A DNA stretch of 64,000 nucleotides from an uncultured Methylococcaceae bacterium (GTDB lineage: Bacteria; Pseudomonadota; Gammaproteobacteria; Methylococcales; Methylomonadaceae), in assembly GCA_903917345.1 (NCBI GenBank), contig CAIXAE010000009.1, positions 62,001 to 126,000 on the forward strand, in the 5' to 3' direction. The notes beneath the pieces are model-generated. The model ran no database searches. It was given only the letters and a program-made list of their open reading frames with translations, and had not been told where the DNA came from. Positions 1-8,581 of the stretch are shown here, piece after piece (the stretch's first letter is position 1; every line of letters begins with the position of its first letter). The position numbers and the translations under genes are program-made.

Positions 1-2
1 GA

Positions 3-458
3 AGGTATCAAAAAGCTAGAAATGAATTTATAAGAAATTTATCTTATACGCCAAGCCTCAAAGAAACAGCGGATTACATGGGCTTAACATTAGAAAAAAT
101 TGAAAAAGTAGTGTTTACCATGCAAAGAATTTCTTCTTACTCAACAGAAGGGACTAGCAACATAGATATTGAAGCTGTTTCAGATCATAAAAGATTAGAA
201 CCCTCTATACAGATACAAAAAAGCATCATGCAAGTCAATGTAAATCAATGCGTTTTAAAACTACCCCAAAAATATCAGTACGTTATCTGTAGACGCTTTG
301 GGCTATGTGGCTACGATATAGAAACGCTTGAGCAAATAGCCGCTGATTTACACTTTAGTATAGAACACATTAGACAGGTTCAGTGTGTTGCCATTTCTAA
401 ATTGAAACTCATTTTCAAAAACAACAACCTCACTTCTCAAGCATTACTTGATTACTAA
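3..458 (+). CDS. rpoS: RpoS-like sigma-70 factor, C-terminal part (5' end outside window)
   Basis: The frame is open from the window edge, so this is the 3' part of a longer gene; the ATG at 78 is internal. The visible ~151 residues cover sigma region 3 (helices around FIRNLSYTPSLKETADYMGL) and region 4, with RRFGLCGYDIETLEQIAADL and a final helix HIRQVQCVAISKLK that should read the -35 element. The RRFGLxGY...TLE signature and the tail KNNNLTSQALL align with RpoS rather than RpoD, which is encoded separately at 40452-42290. Region 4 is diverged from textbook RpoS (RQVQCVAISKLK in place of RQIQVEGLRRLR). The stop overlaps the convergent nitrilase gene by 29 bp. The RpoS assignment is inferred from signature only. 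Confidence 0.75.
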   Translation, partial: RYQKARNEFIRNLSYTPSLKETADYMGLTLEKIEKVVFTMQRISSYSTEGTSNIDIEAVSDHKRLEPSIQIQKSIMQVNVNQCVLKLPQKYQYVICRRFGLCGYDIETLEQIAADLHFSIEHIRQVQCVAISKLKLIFKNNNLTSQALLDY

Positions 459-1314
459 CATTAGCTTGTAATGGCCAATCTCTATAATTGAAAACTTGAC
501 CATTTTCTCTTACCGTTGCACAAGCCGCTAAATTTAAGTCTGCATAGACCCATTGCACAGCATTGAACTCACCTATTGATAAGATACCATTATCAGGAAA
601 ACCCTTATCAACTGGGGTATAAACAGCGCCAGCGCCCACATTAATATCAACGGCTTCTGACCAAGGCGCCAAACCTACCAAAGAAGATTGCACTACATAA
701 CATTGATTCTCTAGCGCTCTTGCTTGACAACCAATTTTTACTCGATGATATCCAGCCACCGTGTCAGTGCAACTGGGCACCAAGATCAAAGTACATCCCG
801 CTTCTACTTGTTTTCTGGCCAGTAAAGGAAACTCACTGTCATAACAAATATTAATAGCAATTTTCCCATACTCCGTAGAGAAGACCTTTAAATCTTTACC
901 GGCTGTGATTAACCATTGTTCATTTTCAAAGCGCGTCATCATCAATTTGTCTTGATAATCAATCTGCCCTGCTGCGTTAAATAGATAAGCGCGATTCACA
1001 TAAACACCCGTCCCTACAAAAACAGGAAAGGTACCCGCTTGAATCAAACATTGATGCTTAACGGCTAGATTTTTGAATAACGCGATAAAATCATCATGTA
1101 AAGACTGTAATGCATCTAATTGATTGCTTAATGATGAATAAATATCTTGTGCGAACAAAGAAGCCAACTCCATGCTGAAATATTCTGGAAACAACAGAAT
1201 CTTTGCATCTTGTGCCGCAGCGTCTAAAACCCATTGCGTCACTTTTTGTTCATAGGCGGCCCAGTTTTCTAAAAAGCTAATATCATATTGGGCGGCAGCA
1301 ATTTTAAAGGTCAT
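430..1314 (-). CDS. carbon-nitrogen hydrolase (nitrilase superfamily)
   Basis: 294 residues, the normal length for a single nitrilase/amidase domain. The Glu-Lys-Cys triad is visible: E44 in LLFPEYFSME, K123 in QDKLMMTRFE and C157 in INICYDSEFP, so the enzyme should be catalytically intact and hydrolyse a non-peptide C-N bond. The substrate cannot be read from sequence. Its start overlaps the end of the GNAT gene at 1304-1903 by 11 bp, implying translational coupling. In other bacteria the same two domains occur fused in one polypeptide (GNAT plus carbon-nitrogen hydrolase), which supports a joint function. The 3' end overlaps the sigma-factor gene on the other strand. Confidence 0.9.
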   Translation of the reverse strand: MTFKIAAAQYDISFLENWAAYEQKVTQWVLDAAAQDAKILLFPEYFSMELASLFAQDIYSSLSNQLDALQSLHDDFIALFKNLAVKHQCLIQAGTFPVFVGTGVYVNRAYLFNAAGQIDYQDKLMMTRFENEQWLITAGKDLKVFSTEYGKIAINICYDSEFPLLARKQVEAGCTLILVPSCTDTVAGYHRVKIGCQARALENQCYVVQSSLVGLAPWSEAVDINVGAGAVYTPVDKGFPDNGILSIGEFNAVQWVYADLNLAACATVRENGQVFNYRDWPLQANVSNQVMLEK

Positions 1315-1903
1315 GTTTTAGCCAAAAAGTCATAGGTTTCGAAGTTTCTTCAGTATCATCTAAATCTTTCCAAATATAGGCCGATTTAAGTTCTGGGTGT
1401 TTAAAGTATCCCCGTTTGTTCCAGAACTGATCTAAAGGCACATAATCTTTAGGACGACGCGGATGATCTACCGGTCTTTCTACGCAACAAAAAGTAATGT
1501 GCTTAAATCCACCTAAATATTCAGCATGTGCTTCACGTTGCTCAAAGAACTTAACCCCTAAACCTAAACCACGATAATTCTTATTTAATACTGATTCACT
1601 GCAATAAAACACTTCATCAAGGTCATAGCCATTTTCAATAAAAGGTTGTTTCATTTCTATCGTTTCAAATTTCATGGGTAAAGCGGTAGAAGCTCCCACA
1701 ACTTTGTCGCCATCAAAAGCTAACACAATGACGCTTTCTGGTGTATCTATGTATGTTTGAAGATATTTTTCTTCGTACTCATAATCACCATCGTATAAAT
1801 AAGGAAAATCACGAAACACCTCTATTCTGAGGCGAGCGAGTTCAGGAATGTATTGCGCCAGTGCAGGACCACTGAATCTTTCAATGCGTATATCTTTAGA
1901 CAT
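1304..1903 (-). CDS. GNAT family N-acetyltransferase
   Basis: 199 residues with a GNAT fold. The acetyl-CoA pyrophosphate-binding motif is at R111-G-L-G-L-G116 (YRGLGLGVKFFEQRE), preceded by the beta strand FYCSESVL. It lies directly upstream of, and overlaps, the carbon-nitrogen hydrolase gene, so both should be made from one transcript. The pairing matches a known fused architecture in which an acetyltransferase precedes a nitrilase domain. The acceptor substrate is unknown. Confidence 0.85.
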   Translation of the reverse strand: MSKDIRIERFSGPALAQYIPELARLRIEVFRDFPYLYDGDYEYEEKYLQTYIDTPESVIVLAFDGDKVVGASTALPMKFETIEMKQPFIENGYDLDEVFYCSESVLNKNYRGLGLGVKFFEQREAHAEYLGGFKHITFCCVERPVDHPRRPKDYVPLDQFWNKRGYFKHPELKSAYIWKDLDDTEETSKPMTFWLKHDL

Positions 1904-2111
1904 GGACTATTTTTAATTAGAGAGCAGAACTTATTTTAGTCGAACTCATAAAACACATACAAGCAAAGCCCTCTTAAAAAACCAATCCGACTTTAAAAAC
2001 CCACACAAACCTAAGAAAACAAGAGGCATAAAATACTATAATAAGAACAATAACGATTGAAATGCTCATAGCAACCTAATGAAACATAAAGATTTAGCCC
2101 CATTGTGATCG

Positions 2112-2915
2112 ATGAAAAACGTATTTGAAATTGCCGAAAATTGTTTACATCACTCAACTATTGATGAGTTACTCGCTCGTACTCATCAAGCATGGCATTG
2201 GGCGGAATCTGGACAACTAAGCTATACGTCAAAATCAAACCCTTTACCCATTAACAAAGTCATTTTTCCGCAAAAGCCTACGTTATTAACCCCCAAAGAC
2301 ATGCCTAAACGCAAATTTGGAACGCCTGAAGGTATTGCTGCTTTTTTTCATGCCATTGCACATGTTGAATTTATCGCTATTTATTTAGCCTGGGACATTC
2401 TTTATCGATTTCGCAATTTGCCGGATGGTTTTTATCAGGATTGGTTACGTATAGCAGATGAAGAAGCACAACACTTTGAATTAATCAGAATCCACTTAAA
2501 ATCTTTTGGACTTCATTATGGCGATTTACCGGCTCATAATGGACTTTGGGATCATGCTACCGATACTGCAGATAATTTATTAGCGCGATTAGCCATGGTG
2601 CCCCGTTGCATGGAGGCACGTGGTTTAGATGTCACGCCTGCGATTATAAATAAATTTAAACATCATGGCGATGAGGCAAGCGTAACACTATTAACTCGAA
2701 TTCTAACTGATGAAGTGGGCCATGTTGAACGGGGTTCCTATTGGTTTAAATACGTCTGCTCTCAACAAAACGTAGAACCCGAAGCTAAATACCGAGAACT
2801 TATAGATAAATATTATCTTGGTGGAAAGCCCAAAGGGCCTTTTAACCGAGAAATGCGTATAATTGCAGGCTTCTCTGATGCTGAATTAGACTGGCTAGAA
2901 AATGGAAACTTATGA
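2112..2915 (+). CDS. DUF455 ferritin-like protein
   Basis: 267 residues of the DUF455 family, a helical ferritin-like fold. Candidate di-metal ligands are seen in the expected helix pattern: H84/E86 in AIAHVEFIAIY, E118/H121 in ADEEAQHFEL, the glutamate of CMEARGLD and DEVGH near residue 198. The family is believed to bind iron; its biochemical role is not established. The stop codon overlaps the start of the NnrS gene (ATGA at 2912-2915), so the two form an operon. A TATAAT sequence lies at 2037-2042, without a convincing -35. Confidence 0.85.
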   Translation: MKNVFEIAENCLHHSTIDELLARTHQAWHWAESGQLSYTSKSNPLPINKVIFPQKPTLLTPKDMPKRKFGTPEGIAAFFHAIAHVEFIAIYLAWDILYRFRNLPDGFYQDWLRIADEEAQHFELIRIHLKSFGLHYGDLPAHNGLWDHATDTADNLLARLAMVPRCMEARGLDVTPAIINKFKHHGDEASVTLLTRILTDEVGHVERGSYWFKYVCSQQNVEPEAKYRELIDKYYLGGKPKGPFNREMRIIAGFSDAELDWLENGNL

Positions 2916-4087
2916 ACACACACAAAATTTTTAATACCCCTCTTTTTAATTTGGGCTTTAGAGTTTTCTTTGCCCTCGCAGGTTTATCAGCACTTATTCT
3001 TATCGTGCTTTGGAATGCCATCTTTAATGGCCATCTAAACACCCAAAATTACTTTCATTCCAATTATTGGCATGCTCATGAAATGCTAATCGGCTATTCC
3101 GTTGCAGTGATCAGTGGTTTTTTATTAACCGCCGTTAAAAATTGGACAGGCAAAGCCACTCTATCGGGTGACCGATTAGCGGGGTTAGCTATACTTTGGC
3201 TTTATGGTCGAATTCTGCCTTTTTATGCCAACTCATTACCTGATGGCATTATCGCGTTTGTAGATTTTATATTTTTACCCATATTAATTTATCAAATCAG
3301 CAAACCCATCATTCAAACAAAATATTACCCAGCTTCTGTATTTATAGTGCTATTACTATTGTTGACCTTAGGCAATGGTTTGATACATGCTCAAATGCTA
3401 GATATTTATCAAAATACGGCTGACAGTGGAATTAAATTACTGGTAGCAACCCTTGTGGTACTTATCCTAATTCTTGCGGGACGTGTCTTACCTTTTTTCG
3501 TAGAGAAAGGCTTATCCGGCATCATTATTATAAGAAATCCACTTTTTGACACACTATCAATAGGCTCAGCATTACTGACCTTTACTTTAATGCTCAGTAA
3601 TAGTTCGCACATTCTCTTAGGTTTGGCTGCACTTACAGCAACGGTTAGCAATGGCTTAAGGCTATTTAGCTGGTATGTGCAACGTATTTGGTACGTGCCA
3701 TTATTATGGATACTTTACGCGGGTTACTGCTGGATTATATTAGGCTTTTTCTTAAGCTCTTTAGCGGCGTTCAACTGGGTGAACCCCGCACTCGCTCTTC
3801 ATGCATTTACTATTGGGGGTATTGGTGTGTTAACGCTAGGCATGATGGCCAGAGTTTCATTGGGGCATACAGGACGCACGTTAAAAGCCTCTAATGCCAT
3901 GGCTTTAGCTTTTGTTCTAATCAACCTTACCGTGATAATCAGAGTCCTATTGCCGATTGTTTTTCCGCAGTGGTATAACTTTTTAATGTATGCCTCAACC
4001 GTGAGTTGGTTAACTGCATTTTCATTATTTATGTTTGTTTATGCACCAATACTTAATAGCCCACGCATAGATGGATTAGAAGGTTAA
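2912..4087 (+). CDS. nnrS: NnrS family membrane protein
   Basis: 391 residues, mostly hydrophobic, with about 12 predicted membrane spans. The N-terminal FRVFFALAGLSALILIVLW and the motif NYWHAHEMLIGYSVAVISGFLLTAVKNWTG are hallmarks of NnrS, a haem/copper-containing inner-membrane protein linked to nitric oxide and nitrosative-stress tolerance in denitrifiers. It is translationally coupled to the DUF455 gene through ATGA. No nitric oxide reductase or NNR-type regulator gene is in the window, so the nitrosative-stress role is inferred from the family alone. It converges on the SulP gene with an 18-bp gap. Confidence 0.9.
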   Translation: MNTHKIFNTPLFNLGFRVFFALAGLSALILIVLWNAIFNGHLNTQNYFHSNYWHAHEMLIGYSVAVISGFLLTAVKNWTGKATLSGDRLAGLAILWLYGRILPFYANSLPDGIIAFVDFIFLPILIYQISKPIIQTKYYPASVFIVLLLLLTLGNGLIHAQMLDIYQNTADSGIKLLVATLVVLILILAGRVLPFFVEKGLSGIIIIRNPLFDTLSIGSALLTFTLMLSNSSHILLGLAALTATVSNGLRLFSWYVQRIWYVPLLWILYAGYCWIILGFFLSSLAAFNWVNPALALHAFTIGGIGVLTLGMMARVSLGHTGRTLKASNAMALAFVLINLTVIIRVLLPIVFPQWYNFLMYASTVSWLTAFSLFMFVYAPILNSPRIDGLEG

Positions 4088-4105
4088 TACCCCATAATGC
4101 TATCA

Positions 4106-5800
4106 CTAACAGATGTCATTTATAGCATGCTCGGTATGAAAAAAAACCTTTCCTGGTTTTAATAGCGTAAAGAAGTGGGTTTTTTCAAGTTTATCAAATA
4201 CAGGTCCTTTCACTTCAGAGAGATGTAACAAAATCCCTTCTGATTGTAAGGCCCGATTTAAATTTTCTAATGTTTCCAATGCGGTCGTATCAATATCACT
4301 AACCGAAGTTAGAATAAGGACTATATGCTTTATTTCAATTTGACCCTTGAGCTCATGGGCAATAAACTTTTCAATAAAGTTCACATTAGTAAAAGTGATA
4401 CTTTCATCAATCCGGAGCAACAATAAATGCGGCCAAGTTTCCACTTTATGTCGTTTAATATTTCGATAATGTCCTGTATTTGGGATACGCCCCACTACAG
4501 CAATATGCGGCTGACTGGTTTTACGCAAATAACTCACAAAAGTCAGGATAACACCTAAAGTGATGCCCTCCTCAATGCCTAATACCAAAACCCCTAACAA
4601 TGTTACACATTCTGCTAGGCCATCGCCTCTATCATAACGCCAAGTTTCAATTATTTTATCTAAACGCACTAAAGGGATAATGGCTACTAAGATAATTGCA
4701 GCTAAAGCCGCTTTAGGAATATTTTGAAATAAAGGCGCACAAAACATAACCGCTATTGCCAGAATACCCGCGGCAATTAACATCGCTATTTGAGTTCTTG
4801 CTCCAGCAGAAAAATTTACCATGGTTCTACTAAAACCACCCGCTACTGGCATGCCACCTGATATAGCCGTCGTCAAATTAGCCATACCCAAGGCAATCAG
4901 CTCTTGATTAGGTGCGATTTTCTCACTTCTCAAATTTGCCATCACTTTTGCAATAGCCACACTCTCTACATAAGCTATTAAAGCGATGAATGCCGCACTA
5001 GGTAATAACAAACGCCAATGTTCACTGGCTATAAAATTAAGATTTAATGTAGGAAACCCACTAGGCACTGCTCCAACAACCTTAATAGCACCCAGTTCCT
5101 TAAAGTAAACTACGACTAAAGTGCTTATCAGTACCGTTAGCAATGGACCACATTTACTCATAGCGATAACTAACGAGGGTTTTACACGATTCTTTTTCAA
5201 CAACCAGATCAACGGTTTTCCAAAGAAAACGAGTAATACGATAGCTGCAACACCGAGTAATAAAGTTTCAGAATTGTAATTTAAAAGAGATTCTTTATAA
5301 CAAGGCCATACCCCATTGCATTCAAAGCTTTTTAAACCCACTAATTGTGGCAACTGACTGCCAATAATTAATAAAGATGCTCCACTGGTAAAACCTGTTA
5401 AAACGGGATGACTAATAAAGTTTACTAAGCCACCCATTTTCAGAACCGCCATTAGCAACATTATTAAACCGCTTTCAGCTGACAATATTAAAGCACTCTC
5501 AACCGGTTGCCCTAATACACTCACTTCGGGTGAATTAAGCACCCCGGCAATCATAATCGCAGCAATAGAAACAGGGCCTACCGATAAAGTCCGACTGGTA
5601 CCTAATAATACATAGATAACGGGCGGTAAGATACTGGCATACAAGCCTAATTGGGGCGGTAATCCCGCTAAGATTGCATACGCAATACCTTGAGGAACCA
5701 ATAAAATTGCCGTGATAATTCCAGCAAATAAATCGCCATTAAAATCCTGGCGGGAGTATGTTTTTAACCAAGTAAAAATAGGAAAAAACGAATGAATCAT
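4106..5800 (-). CDS. SulP family inorganic anion transporter with STAS domain
   Basis: 564 residues: a SulP membrane domain (about residues 20-410, including the signature GLYASILPPVIYVLLGTSRTLSVGP and a second block GGMPVAGGFSRTMVNFSAGARTQ) followed by a cytoplasmic STAS domain (about 435-550, with VSDIDTTALETLENL). SulP proteins carry sulfate, bicarbonate or other anions. Being third in line after persulfide dioxygenase and SQR on the same strand, it is a plausible carrier for sulfate or sulfite made by sulfide oxidation. The 120-bp gap and a hairpin at 5864-5883 leave open whether it is cotranscribed. Confidence 0.9.
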   Translation of the reverse strand: MIHSFFPIFTWLKTYSRQDFNGDLFAGIITAILLVPQGIAYAILAGLPPQLGLYASILPPVIYVLLGTSRTLSVGPVSIAAIMIAGVLNSPEVSVLGQPVESALILSAESGLIMLLMAVLKMGGLVNFISHPVLTGFTSGASLLIIGSQLPQLVGLKSFECNGVWPCYKESLLNYNSETLLLGVAAIVLLVFFGKPLIWLLKKNRVKPSLVIAMSKCGPLLTVLISTLVVVYFKELGAIKVVGAVPSGFPTLNLNFIASEHWRLLLPSAAFIALIAYVESVAIAKVMANLRSEKIAPNQELIALGMANLTTAISGGMPVAGGFSRTMVNFSAGARTQIAMLIAAGILAIAVMFCAPLFQNIPKAALAAIILVAIIPLVRLDKIIETWRYDRGDGLAECVTLLGVLVLGIEEGITLGVILTFVSYLRKTSQPHIAVVGRIPNTGHYRNIKRHKVETWPHLLLLRIDESITFTNVNFIEKFIAHELKGQIEIKHIVLILTSVSDIDTTALETLENLNRALQSEGILLHLSEVKGPVFDKLEKTHFFTLLKPGKVFFHTEHAINDIC

Positions 5801-5863
5801 TATGATAGTTATCCTAACTGATACCCTTGTTCGTTAATAAGATTTTATTAACACGATCAAGCC

Positions 5864-5883
5864 CCCTAGTCTAAGGAGGCTTG
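5864..5883 (-). terminator. hairpin between SQR and SulP genes
   Basis: Inverted repeat with arms CCCCCT/AGGAGG type, loop AGTCTA, one internal mismatch and A/T pairs extending the stem. It sits in the gap after the SQR stop. The following U-run on the minus strand is poor, so it may act as a weak terminator or an mRNA-stability hairpin. Confidence 0.35.
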
Positions 5884-5920
5884 TGTTTTGTAGATGGGGG
5901 ACTAACGTATAGTGATTAAA

Positions 5921-7168
5921 TCAATCTTCGTTGGTAAACTTTTTAGCATAAGACGCTAAATGTGGAATATCAATACGATAGCCTTTTAACATTAAAGACC
6001 AATACATCCAGGGAAAGCCCATTACTTTCCCTATCCACCAGATAAATAGATTTTTTCTAGGGTCTAGCCAAGGAAATGAGGGGGTGACTTTCCCGCCGTA
6101 ACAAAACTCTGCCAACATGACAGTGCTTAAAGACGTTGTTAATGGGCATGAGCCATAACCGTCATATTTATCACTTAAGGCTTTACCTGCCATCATATGA
6201 AAAATATTATCGACTAAAATAGGCACTTGCTTTCTAACGGCTGCCGCTGTTTTAGCATTGGGCGTTGATGTCGCATCACCCAATCCAAAAATATTGGCAT
6301 ATTGTGTATGTTGCAATGTATTTTCATTAACATCTACCCAACCGGCGGCATTAGCTAATGGACTCGCCTTAATAAAGTCCGGTGCGCTTTGGGGAGGTGT
6401 CACATGTATCATGTCAAACGCTTTAACAACCTGTTGTTTATTTCCATCGGCATCCGTTGCTTCAAACGTCGCTGTTTTAGCGTCGCCATCAATAGCCACT
6501 AGATTATGAGAAAAATTAGTCTTAATACCATACCCAGCTACCACTTTACTTAAAGCCTTAGCGAAAAAAGGTATCCCAAAAAGGGCTGGACCGGCATTAC
6601 AAAACTCAATATTAAATTTATCTAATATGCCTTTTCTACGAAAACGATCCGCCGCTAAATACATGATTTTTTGAGGCGCACCCGCACATTTAATCGGCAT
6701 AGGAGGCTGAGTAAATAAAGCCGTACCTGATTGCAGTGACTGAATACATTCCCACGTATATTCAACAGTCTCAGCAGAATAATTACTGCATACATTATTC
6801 TTTCCAATGGTTTCTTTTAAGCCAGCGATTTTGTCCCAATCTAATTGTAAACCTGGACAAACCACTAAATAGTCATAACTCACCGCCTCACCTGAGCGTA
6901 AAGTGACGGTATTAGCCTCTGGCTGAAAAGTATCCGCATACTCTTTAATCCACTTAACAGTAGGATGTATTAAATCTGCTTCGTTACGGGTGGTCTTTTT
7001 TAAGGTATAGGCCCCGCCACCAATAATAGTGAAGCCAGGCTGATAATAATGTTTTTCTGATGGCTCAATAATAGCAATATCAATTTTAGCATTTTGCCGA
7101 CGCATGTTATTGGCGACAGAAACGCCCGCGGCACCGCCCCCAATAATTAATACAGTGTGATGTGTCAT
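5921..7168 (-). CDS. sqr: sulfide:quinone oxidoreductase
   Basis: 415 residues of an FAD-dependent SQR that oxidises sulfide and passes electrons to the quinone pool at the inner membrane. The FAD-binding Rossmann motif is at G10GGAAG15 and a second dinucleotide/FAD motif at GLGDAT (295-300). Two candidate redox cysteines are present, C161 in IKCAGAPQK and C341 in GSCPLTTS; their spacing matches the catalytic pair of the mitochondrial/type II SQR group. Aromatic C-terminal helices (FIWWIGKVMGFPWMYW) fit membrane association. It follows the persulfide dioxygenase-rhodanese gene after 111 bp, and the pair makes a complete route from sulfide to sulfite or thiosulfate. Confidence 0.93.
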   Translation of the reverse strand: MTHHTVLIIGGGAAGVSVANNMRRQNAKIDIAIIEPSEKHYYQPGFTIIGGGAYTLKKTTRNEADLIHPTVKWIKEYADTFQPEANTVTLRSGEAVSYDYLVVCPGLQLDWDKIAGLKETIGKNNVCSNYSAETVEYTWECIQSLQSGTALFTQPPMPIKCAGAPQKIMYLAADRFRRKGILDKFNIEFCNAGPALFGIPFFAKALSKVVAGYGIKTNFSHNLVAIDGDAKTATFEATDADGNKQQVVKAFDMIHVTPPQSAPDFIKASPLANAAGWVDVNENTLQHTQYANIFGLGDATSTPNAKTAAAVRKQVPILVDNIFHMMAGKALSDKYDGYGSCPLTTSLSTVMLAEFCYGGKVTPSFPWLDPRKNLFIWWIGKVMGFPWMYWSLMLKGYRIDIPHLASYAKKFTNED

Positions 7169-7208
7169 AAAGTCCTCGAGTTCTTATTTATAATTATTTT
7201 TAATCATA

Positions 7209-7254
7209 CAAGTGGTCTTCGTTTATGAATTGAATTCATTAATTCAACCACTTG
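7209..7254. repeat. long inverted repeat between persulfide dioxygenase and SQR genes
   Basis: Outer arms CAAGTGGT (7209-7216) and ACCACTTG (7247-7254) are perfect complements, and an inner near-palindrome around 7225-7240 (ATGAATTGAATTCAT) can extend the hairpin. There is no U-run on either strand, so an operator or mRNA processing/stability hairpin is as likely as a terminator. Confidence 0.45.
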
Positions 7255-7279
7255 CAGTTTATCTTATGTTTTAATTTTT

Positions 7280-8371
7280 TTATACGGCTTCTTTTTGCCA
7301 AGCCTCAAAACCACCGGCCATAGACAACACATTGTTATACCCTAACGTCTGCAATGTTTGTGCTGCTAGAGCTGATCGCCCCCCCGTACGACAATAAATT
7401 AAGACCGCTTTCGATTTATCAGCCAAATCGGGGGTCGCGCCAATTTTAAATTCTAATACACCACGCGGTAACAAAATTGCGTTATCAATATGGGCGGCTG
7501 AGTATTCACTTTCTTCTCGGGTATCCACCAACACAATATTACCTTCTGCTAACAATTGTTTTGCAGTCGTCACATTCACTTCAGTAATATGTTGTTTGGC
7601 TTCAGTCACTAAGTCTTGTGGAGACACTTGATTACGAATTGGTTTTACAGAATCCCTTAATAAAACCGCATCCTGACGCTCTTTCTCATCTAAACCACAA
7701 TAACGGTTAGCAGGCACAGCCTCATCAATTAAGCGGGGTCTAGGTAAATTAAGATTATTCATAATCTCAATAAACTCTGCTCTTGATTTACCGGTTAAAC
7801 GCGGATTATTAGTGCGTTCTTGTTTGATAGTACTAATCCAGCGACCTTGATAATCATGACCTGGATAAACGATGGTTTCATCTGGTAGCGTAAATAAACG
7901 TTGCGTAATACAATCATAAAGTGCGCCTGCATCGCCACCTTGGAAGTCAGTACGACCACACCCACCCACGAATAAAGAGTCACCTGTAAAAACGCGATCT
8001 CTCCATAAAAAAGAAATACTGCCGGGGGTATGACCTGGAGTTGCAATGACTTTTACGTGTTCCGTTTCACCTAGCGTAAAAATATCACCGTCTTGAATTT
8101 GTACATCCGCTGTTTGTGCGCCACACAAAGCACTTACTGCAGTTTGCGCACCTAATTTTTGACGTAAGATACCGCTGGCTGTGATGTGATCCGCATGCAC
8201 ATGCGTTTCTAACGAATATTTTAATTGCAAGCCATGTGCGGCTAATAAATCAATATATTCATCAATATGTATGTTTACTGGATCAATAAATAGCGCTTCT
8301 TTACTGACTGGATCACCTATTAGATAGGTATAAGTCCAGGTTTCTTTATCAAATAATTGTTTAAAAATCAT
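7280..8371 (-). CDS. persulfide dioxygenase-rhodanese fusion (ETHE1-like)
   Basis: 363 residues with two domains. Residues 1-240 are an ETHE1-type metallo-beta-lactamase fold with THVHADH (H57, H59, D61, H62), H114 in TPGHTPGS, D131 in FTGDSLF and H172 in YPGHDY; H57, H114 and D131 are the expected mononuclear iron ligands of persulfide dioxygenases. Residues 263-360 are a rhodanese domain with active-site loop C327RTGGRS. The dioxygenase oxidises glutathione persulfide to sulfite, and the rhodanese can combine sulfite and persulfide into thiosulfate. The gene stands upstream of SQR, behind a sigma-54-type promoter at 8444-8459, so its expression is probably switched on by sulfide or persulfide. 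Confidence 0.93.
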   Translation of the reverse strand: MIFKQLFDKETWTYTYLIGDPVSKEALFIDPVNIHIDEYIDLLAAHGLQLKYSLETHVHADHITASGILRQKLGAQTAVSALCGAQTADVQIQDGDIFTLGETEHVKVIATPGHTPGSISFLWRDRVFTGDSLFVGGCGRTDFQGGDAGALYDCITQRLFTLPDETIVYPGHDYQGRWISTIKQERTNNPRLTGKSRAEFIEIMNNLNLPRPRLIDEAVPANRYCGLDEKERQDAVLLRDSVKPIRNQVSPQDLVTEAKQHITEVNVTTAKQLLAEGNIVLVDTREESEYSAAHIDNAILLPRGVLEFKIGATPDLADKSKAVLIYCRTGGRSALAAQTLQTLGYNNVLSMAGGFEAWQKEAV

Positions 8372-8443
8372 AGCGTCACTCCCGTGTCATTTGTTGTGGT
8401 CACACAGTTTTTGTGTAAAACAGATAAAATCTATTTCATATAT

Positions 8444-8459
8444 AGCAATGGCCATGCCA
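8444..8459 (-). promoter_or_regulatory. sigma-54 (-24/-12) promoter for the sulfide-oxidation genes
   Basis: Read on the minus strand the sequence is TGGCATGGCCATTGCT, against the sigma-54 consensus TGGCAC-N5-TTGCW. GG and GC are separated by exactly 10 bp. The predicted start site, about 12 bp downstream near 8434, leaves a leader of roughly 60 nt before the dioxygenase ATG at 8371. Inverted repeats sit about 110-150 bp upstream, the usual distance for a bacterial enhancer-binding protein. Confidence 0.7.
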
Positions 8460-8546
8460 ATTTCTATATGCCTTTATAACTTATTGTTTTTCATAATCAT
8501 GAATACCCTAATAAAAAGTTATAATCGTAGTACTTAGCCATCTAAA

Positions 8547-8561
8547 TGTTTCAATGAAACA
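8547..8561. promoter_or_regulatory. inverted repeat, candidate enhancer site 1
   Basis: Perfect inverted repeat TGTTTCA-A-TGAAACA. It lies about 115-125 bp upstream of the start site predicted for the sigma-54 promoter. A further TGAAACA half-site occurs at 8584-8590. Confidence 0.5.
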
Positions 8562-8563
8562 TA

Positions 8564-8581
8564 TTGGTTCATATGATACAA
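8564..8581. promoter_or_regulatory. inverted repeat, candidate enhancer site 2
   Basis: Imperfect 18-bp palindrome TTGGTTCATATGATACAA (7 of 9 positions symmetric), two bases from the previous inverted repeat. Two adjacent dyads fit cooperative binding of an enhancer-binding protein. Confidence 0.4.
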
